A stretch of 64,000 nt of DNA from RPQJ01 sp963732375. GTDB taxonomy: Bacteria; Pseudomonadota; Gammaproteobacteria; Steroidobacterales; Steroidobacteraceae. A program made the position numbers and the translations under genes. The stretch is taken from positions 62,001-126,000 of the forward strand of contig CAVSZE010000003.1 of the NCBI GenBank assembly GCA_963732375.1, written 5' to 3'. Each line of letters starts with the position of its first letter. Positions within the stretch are counted from its first letter, which is position 1. Of the stretch, positions 62,168 to 64,000 are shown piece after piece. The notes beneath the pieces are model-generated. The model was given only the letters and a program-made list of their open reading frames with translations. It searched no databases and was not told the DNA's origin.

Positions 62168-62485
62168 TCACTCGTCCGGAGCGATCTTTAGCGGCAGGCC
62201 GTCCAGCGCATCGGTGAACTCCACCTGGCAGCTCAGACGCGAGCGTGCGGCATCGTAATGCTGCAACTCGACCAGCAGTTCCTTTTCGTCGCTCTGCGGC
62301 GTGGGCAGCCGCGACATCCACTCGGGCTCGATGAACACGTGACAGGTCGCGCAGGAACACAGGCCGCCGCAGATTGCAGTCACTCCGTAGTCGAACTCGC
62401 GGAGCGTCTCCATGAGCTTGAGTCCGTCCCGGCCCTCGACTTCATGCAGATGCCCGTCACGATCCGTCACCGTCATCTTCGCCAT
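62168..62485 (-). CDS. Adrenodoxin-type [2Fe-2S] ferredoxin
   Basis: Small electron carrier of 105 residues. The start ATG 62485 gives MAKMTVTDRDGHLHEVEG; 16 upstream residues in frame are rejected. The cluster ligands follow the C-x5-C-x2-C...C pattern: Cys39, Cys45, Cys48 and Cys86 (ICGGLCSCATCHVFI; SRLSCQVEF). Such ferredoxins usually serve cytochrome P450s, hydroxylases or Fe-S assembly. None of those partners is adjacent except the acyl-CoA genes. It is 67 nt upstream of the PaaG-like gene. Confidence 0.92.
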   Translation of the reverse strand: MAKMTVTDRDGHLHEVEGRDGLKLMETLREFDYGVTAICGGLCSCATCHVFIEPEWMSRLPTPQSDEKELLVELQHYDAARSRLSCQVEFTDALDGLPLKIAPDE

Positions 62486-62572
62486 TTCCCAACCTCGTTG
62501 TTCATGCGCCAAGCCACGATTATTGCAGCGCAACAGCCTTCACGCACCTGCAAATCGAATTGGACGCCTGGA

Positions 62573-63526
62573 TCAACGGTTGGAGGCGGCAAGTCGGCCA
62601 GCCAGCGCCGTCGCGCGGGCGGCGTATTCATGGCCAGCGGCCGGATTGCGCGCGGCCCAGACCAGGTACCAGAGCCACTGTACGTAGTCGAACACCGTGC
62701 AGGCCGCGTCCAGCATCTCCACCGCGAACCCGCCGCCCGCCCCGTATGCGTCGAGCAGCGCCGCCCGCTCGGCCGTCGTGTATTCGTGCTGGCAGGCAAG
62801 ACTCGCGAGGTCAAACAGCGGATCACCGACGCCGCCGTATTCCCAGTCCACGAGCCACAGCCGGTCGCCGTCGTCCAGCAGGTTCAGGTGATGCAGGTCG
62901 TTGTGGCACGGAACGAGCAGCGTCCGCCGCGCAGATAACCGGTCGGCGGCCGATGAGGCAATCTCGACAATCTCCGCTTCCCGGGCGCGCGCCACGTCGA
63001 TCAATGCGACCACTCCGGCGCAGTCTCCGGGACCCGAGGCAGGCAATGGGCCGATCGCGCCCAGCTGGGCCTCGAGGCCGCGCGCCTGTGCAGCGAAATC
63101 GACAGTTCGTATTGCTGCCGAGGGCACGAGGCCGTGCAGCACCCGCAGCCTTTCCGCGATGCGCGCAACGTTCCGCGCCACGTGCGCGTCTTCGCGCCGC
63201 AACGTCGCACCGGAAATGAACTGCGTCACCAGCAGACCGCTCGCCGGCTCGCAGGCGACCAGCGGCGGCGCCAGCCCCGCAGAGCCCGCGAGGTCGAGCA
63301 GCGCGCACTCACTCCAGCGGTCCACACCCAGCGTCGCGGACTCCGGGCCACCGAGGCGCACGAACCAGTTGCGCCCGCCATGCCCGGCCTTCCACGCATA
63401 ATTGCTGAGTCCGCCGCGCACGGGATCGAGTGTCGCGTCCGCAAGCGCTCGTGTTGCGTCCCGTGCGCGCAATGCCGCGCGTACGGCGGTCTCCGGCGTG
63501 CCTGCTGCCGTCGAATCCACGTTCAC
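62573..63526 (-). CDS. Choline/thiamine kinase-like phosphotransferase
   Basis: Protein-kinase-like small-molecule phosphotransferase of 317 residues if started at GTG 63526 (VNVDSTAAGTPE), 13 nt after the PnuC/PnuT stop. Starts further upstream would overlap that gene. It has the Brenner motif CHNDLHHLNLL (catalytic Asp210) and the metal-binding Asp227 in LVDWEYGGVGDPLFDLASL. The family includes choline, ethanolamine and thiamine kinases. Adjacency to a Pnu-type vitamin transporter favours thiamine (or another imported vitamin) as substrate, phosphorylated after import. The specific substrate is inference. Confidence 0.85.
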   Translation of the reverse strand: MNVDSTAAGTPETAVRAALRARDATRALADATLDPVRGGLSNYAWKAGHGGRNWFVRLGGPESATLGVDRWSECALLDLAGSAGLAPPLVACEPASGLLVTQFISGATLRREDAHVARNVARIAERLRVLHGLVPSAAIRTVDFAAQARGLEAQLGAIGPLPASGPGDCAGVVALIDVARAREAEIVEIASSAADRLSARRTLLVPCHNDLHHLNLLDDGDRLWLVDWEYGGVGDPLFDLASLACQHEYTTAERAALLDAYGAGGGFAVEMLDAACTVFDYVQWLWYLVWAARNPAAGHEYAARATALAGRLAASNR

Positions 63527-63539
63527 CGTGCGTCCGTGG

Positions 63540-64000
63540 TCACGGCGAGTCCGTGGCGGACCCTGCGCCCACGCCTCGACCATGATTCTCGAGGTCCTTG
63601 CGCCACTGAAGGTAACCGCGCACCGCCAATACGACGTAGACGACAAACAGCCCCGCCGTCGCGTGGAATCCCTGGCTGAAATAGAGTGCGGCAGCGACCA
63701 GGTCGAACACGATCCAGTAGAGCCAGTTCTCGATGACTTTTCGAGTCATCATCCAGGTCGCGATCACGCTGCCCCAGGCGACGAACGAGTCCGCGTAGCG
63801 AACGAAGGCGCTCTCGTCACCACCGAGCATGTACACATTTGCCACCGTGGCGACGATCACCAGCGCAGCTGCCGCAAAATGCCGGCGTGCCGGCCAGGCA
63901 CTGACGCTCAATTCGCCCGCCTGGCCGTGGCCCGCCCGCCAGGCGATCCAGCCATAAACGGCCATTGCGACGTAGAACGCCTGCAATACAGCCTGCATCG
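63540..64000 (-). CDS. PnuC/PnuT-family vitamin transporter (5' end beyond window)
   Basis: C-terminal about 153 residues of a Pnu-type inner-membrane transporter; the gene runs past the right edge, so its start and any leader are not visible. The visible part has about five membrane helices and the family signature RKVIENWLYWIVFDLVAAALYFSQGF, where ENW and the following Trp/Asp are typical of ligand binding. PnuC members import nicotinamide riboside and PnuT members thiamine; they trap the substrate by intracellular phosphorylation. The kinase-like gene 13 nt downstream fits this model and favours PnuT, but this is not proven. Confidence 0.85.
   Translation of the reverse strand, partial: MQAVLQAFYVAMAVYGWIAWRAGHGQAGELSVSAWPARRHFAAAALVIVATVANVYMLGGDESAFVRYADSFVAWGSVIATWMMTRKVIENWLYWIVFDLVAAALYFSQGFHATAGLFVVYVVLAVRGYLQWRKDLENHGRGVGAGSATDSP

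Overview
The window is a contiguous piece of a GC-rich (by eye about two thirds G+C) gammaproteobacterial chromosome. The order hisS-yfgM-bamB-der behind rlmN-pilW-rodZ, and queA-tgt-yajC-secD-secF, are gammaproteobacterial layouts. The MetX-type acyltransferase, fused isobutyryl-CoA mutase, DUF1302/DUF1329 operon, NAD-glutamate dehydrogenase of the 180-kDa class and heavy acyl-CoA metabolism suggest an environmental aerobe near the Xanthomonadales, Nevskiales or Steroidobacterales. The genus cannot be fixed from this sequence. I see no insertion sequence, prophage, CRISPR array or plasmid function, so this is core chromosome.

Layout. 1-5.6 kb: guaB-guaA (minus) diverging from xseA and an M23 peptidase gene (plus). 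5.6-17.5 kb: a long minus-strand run: trmJ-iscS-IscU-like-iscA, ndk, rlmN-pilW-rodZ-hisS-yfgM-bamB-der, then a metX-like gene. 17.5-19.9 kb: suhB and an amino-acid permease (plus). 19.9-27.1 kb: minus-strand L,D-transpeptidase, queA-tgt-yajC-secD-secF and terC. 27.3-28.4 kb: tRNA-Leu(CAA), a Nudix hydrolase and fdxA (plus). 28.5-31.3 kb: a dsbC-like gene and xerD (minus), plsC (plus). 31.4-41.6 kb: icmF (minus) diverging from thiolase-SDR-SDR-ETF:ubiquinone oxidoreductase-acetoacetyl-CoA synthetase (plus). 41.6-48.9 kb: zapE, a marR-type regulator, NAD-glutamate dehydrogenase and gpmA (plus). 49.0-56.1 kb: minus-strand operon DUF1302 (outer membrane), DUF1329 (periplasm), YCF48-like (periplasm), RND/MMPL transporter (inner membrane). 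56.6-64.0 kb: minus-strand nitronate-monooxygenase-like gene, fadB-like and fadA-like genes, a PaaG-like crotonase, a [2Fe-2S] ferredoxin, a small-molecule kinase and a PnuC/PnuT transporter cut by the window end.

How it fits together. One theme is branched-chain and short-chain acyl-CoA catabolism. IcmF rearranges isobutyryl-CoA, the SDR/thiolase genes make acetyl-CoA, AacS activates acetoacetate, ETF-QO passes electrons to ubiquinone, and NAD-GDH handles the amino group. A second theme is the envelope: BamB, SecDF-YajC, RodZ, PilW, an L,D-transpeptidase, an M23 peptidase, and the DUF1302/DUF1329/YCF48/RND operon, which looks like a multi-compartment trafficking system of unknown cargo next to beta-oxidation genes.

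Most unusual observations: (i) two copies, 26 kb apart, of an equal-length 113-bp intergenic element with a conserved core making two hairpins and outer arms that differ in sequence but stay self-complementary; (ii) the DUF1302-DUF1329-YCF48-RND operon, with strong hairpins inside the operon and a palindrome-bearing leader; (iii) an IscU-like scaffold that has lost most cluster ligands, in a reduced isc operon.
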